Shown: piece after piece, positions 13,893 through 15,393 of the stretch
Layout: each line of letters starts with the position of its first letter
How positions within the stretch are numbered: position 1 is the first letter of the stretch
Source of the DNA: Ktedonobacteraceae bacterium
Lineage (GTDB): Bacteria; Chloroflexota; Ktedonobacteria; Ktedonobacterales; Ktedonobacteraceae
Assembly: GCA_017354095.1 (NCBI GenBank)
Contig: JAFMRP010000024.1
Location: 1 to 15,393, forward strand
Direction of reading: 5' to 3'
Length of the DNA: 15,393 nt
The notes under the pieces: generated by a model
The model's database searches: none
What the model was told of the DNA's origin: nothing
Seen by the model: the letters and a program-made list of their open reading frames with translations, nothing else
Position numbers and translations under genes: made by a program

Positions 13893-15393
13893 ATGCGTAA
13901 ATGGTCGTCTATCTTTGTAACAACCCTGGCGCTGGGTATCCTCTTGCTCGGCTCGACGGCGGTTTCGGCCGCGTCGCCAGGAAAACAGGCGAACGGATCC
14001 ACGACAACGCCGGTTAAGCATCTGGTCGTTATATTTCAGGAAAATGTTTCCTTCGACCATTACTTCGGCACTTATCCCAACGCGCAAAATCCAAAGGGCG
14101 AACCAGCCTTCAAAGCGCGACCGGGCACACCTGCCGTTAACGGCCTGAACGGTGCTCTGCTCAATCATAACCCGAATGCGGCGAACCCGCAGCGCCTGGA
14201 TCGCTCGCAAGCCGTCACCTGCGATCAAGATCACAGTTACCTTGATGAGCAGAAGGCCTTCAATCACGGGCTGATGGATAAGTTCATCGAGTCAGTAAGT
14301 GGTGGCTCATGCACCGATAAATCCATCGTCATGGATTACTACGATGGCAATACTGTGACCGCTCAATGGAATTACGCGCAGCATTTTGCCATGAGCGATA
14401 ACTCGTTCAACACCACCTTTGGGCCCTCAACCCCTGGCGCTCTCAATCTGGTTGCAGGCCAGACGCACGGCGCCACATTTGTTAATCCTGGTTCGGCATC
14501 TGACCTCGTCGATGGAACGGTGATCGGCGACCCTCAGCCAGCTTTTGACGACTGCTCTAATCGTGAGACAGTTTCTATGAGCGGCAAAAATGTGGGCAAC
14601 CTTTTGAACGACAAAAATATCACCTGGGGCTGGTTCCAGGGCGGCTTTAGGCCCAGTTCAACGGCGAATAATAAAGCGGTCTGTGGCACAGCACATCAAA
14701 ACATCGCGGGCGCGACCGTTACCGACTACATCCCTCATCATGAGCCGTTCCAGTACTATCAATCTACCGCCAATCCCAAACATCTGCCTCCCACTTCGGC
14801 AGCCATGATCGGTAAGACGGACCAGGCTAACCACCAGTACGACCTGGTCGACTTCTGGTCAGCGGTGAACACCGGTCATATGCCAGCGGTGAGCTTCCTT
14901 AAGGCGGCGGCCTACCAGGATGGGCACGCAGGCTACTCAGATCCTCTCGATGAGCAGCATTTCCTGGTGGACACTCTGAACAAGCTCCAACGCTCGCCCG
15001 ATTGGCGCGATACAGCAGTGGTCATTGCCTACGATGACTCGGACGGCTGGTATGATCACGTGTTGGGCCCGATTGTCAGCCAGTCGAGCAGTGCCCAGGA
15101 TGCCCTGACAGGCAATGGCCAGTGTGGCACGCTCAAAACTGGATCATACGTTGGTCGCTGCGGCTATGGACCGCGCCTGCCTCTGCTGGTCATCTCACCT
15201 TTCGCCAGAGAGAACTTCGTCGATCATAGTGTCACCGACCAGTCTTCGATCCTGCGCTTCGTCGAGGATAACTGGAAGCTGGGCCGCATCGGCGATCAGT
15301 CGTTCGACGAGCTGGCTGGCAGCCTGAACAACATGTTTGATTTCCAGCACGGTCGTAATGATAAGCTCTTCCTGGATCCCATAAGCGGCAGTC
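13893..15393 (+). CDS. Secreted phosphoesterase family protein (phospholipase C / acid phosphatase type), 3' end outside window
   Basis: The first 500 residues of an exported enzyme of the phosphoesterase family that includes bacterial phospholipase C and the AcpA acid phosphatase. A Sec-type signal peptide is clear: MRK, a hydrophobic core at about 8-22, and cleavage likely after A26 (AVSA/A); there is no lipobox cysteine. Family motifs follow: FQENVSFDHYFGTYP (48-62; E50 and N51 are expected metal ligands), FGPSTPG (176-182; S179 or T180 as likely nucleophile), YDDSDGWYDHV (380-390; D381 and D382 as metal ligands) and PFARENFVDHSVTDQSS. Six cysteines (110, 140, 221, 264, 411, 423) could form disulfides outside the cell. 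AAGGAG at 13881-13886 sets the ATG. It probably releases phosphate from organic phosphoesters. Phospholipid specificity cannot be proven here. No stop is reached before the window ends. Confidence 0.9.
   Translation, partial: MRKWSSIFVTTLALGILLLGSTAVSAASPGKQANGSTTTPVKHLVVIFQENVSFDHYFGTYPNAQNPKGEPAFKARPGTPAVNGLNGALLNHNPNAANPQRLDRSQAVTCDQDHSYLDEQKAFNHGLMDKFIESVSGGSCTDKSIVMDYYDGNTVTAQWNYAQHFAMSDNSFNTTFGPSTPGALNLVAGQTHGATFVNPGSASDLVDGTVIGDPQPAFDDCSNRETVSMSGKNVGNLLNDKNITWGWFQGGFRPSSTANNKAVCGTAHQNIAGATVTDYIPHHEPFQYYQSTANPKHLPPTSAAMIGKTDQANHQYDLVDFWSAVNTGHMPAVSFLKAAAYQDGHAGYSDPLDEQHFLVDTLNKLQRSPDWRDTAVVIAYDDSDGWYDHVLGPIVSQSSSAQDALTGNGQCGTLKTGSYVGRCGYGPRLPLLVISPFARENFVDHSVTDQSSILRFVEDNWKLGRIGDQSFDELAGSLNNMFDFQHGRNDKLFLDPISGS

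Overview
The window carries nine genes on the + strand: seven complete protein genes, the 3' tail of one gene at the left edge, and one gene cut off at the right edge. No tRNA, rRNA, CRISPR array or insertion sequence was seen. Base composition is moderately GC-rich in genes, with AT-richer intergenic regions. The gene content (a very long SecA with a C-terminal zinc motif, LctP-type permease, AceA and AceB, and a secreted PLC-type phosphoesterase) suggests a soil heterotroph. My best guess is Chloroflexota, perhaps Ktedonobacteria, but this is an inference from protein flavour and not a database result.

Region 1 (1-3608) looks like a carbohydrate or sugar-acid catabolic operon. It has the C-terminal tail of a probable LacI-family regulator, then a xylose-isomerase-like TIM-barrel protein, two short-chain dehydrogenases separated by 2 bp, and a D-2-hydroxyacid dehydrogenase. 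The substrate cannot be read from the sequence. Three of the four enzymes are oxidoreductases, so stepwise oxidation, reduction or epimerisation of a sugar, polyol or sugar acid is the likely theme.

Region 2 (3609-6617) has a 349-bp control region rich in inverted repeats, with a good sigma-70-type promoter. It drives a lactate/glycolate-type permease (lctP), which ends in a strong terminator. A small calcineurin-like phosphoesterase follows.

Region 3 (6618-10412) is secA with its own extended -10 promoter. The octamer CTATACGT occurs there three times at 43-44 bp intervals. The encoded SecA (1145 aa) carries about 190 extra residues between the N-terminal TAEFR motif and the LLPEAFAVVREA motif. 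The gene ends in a strong terminator.

Region 4 (10413-13630) is the glyoxylate bypass: isocitrate lyase (aceA) and malate synthase A (aceB). Each has its own leader and a plausible promoter, and a terminator-like hairpin follows aceB. Together with the permease, these genes fit growth on C2/C3 acids such as acetate, lactate or glycolate.

Region 5 (13631-15393) is a structured 260-bp leader followed by a secreted phosphoesterase/phospholipase C-family enzyme, truncated by the window end.
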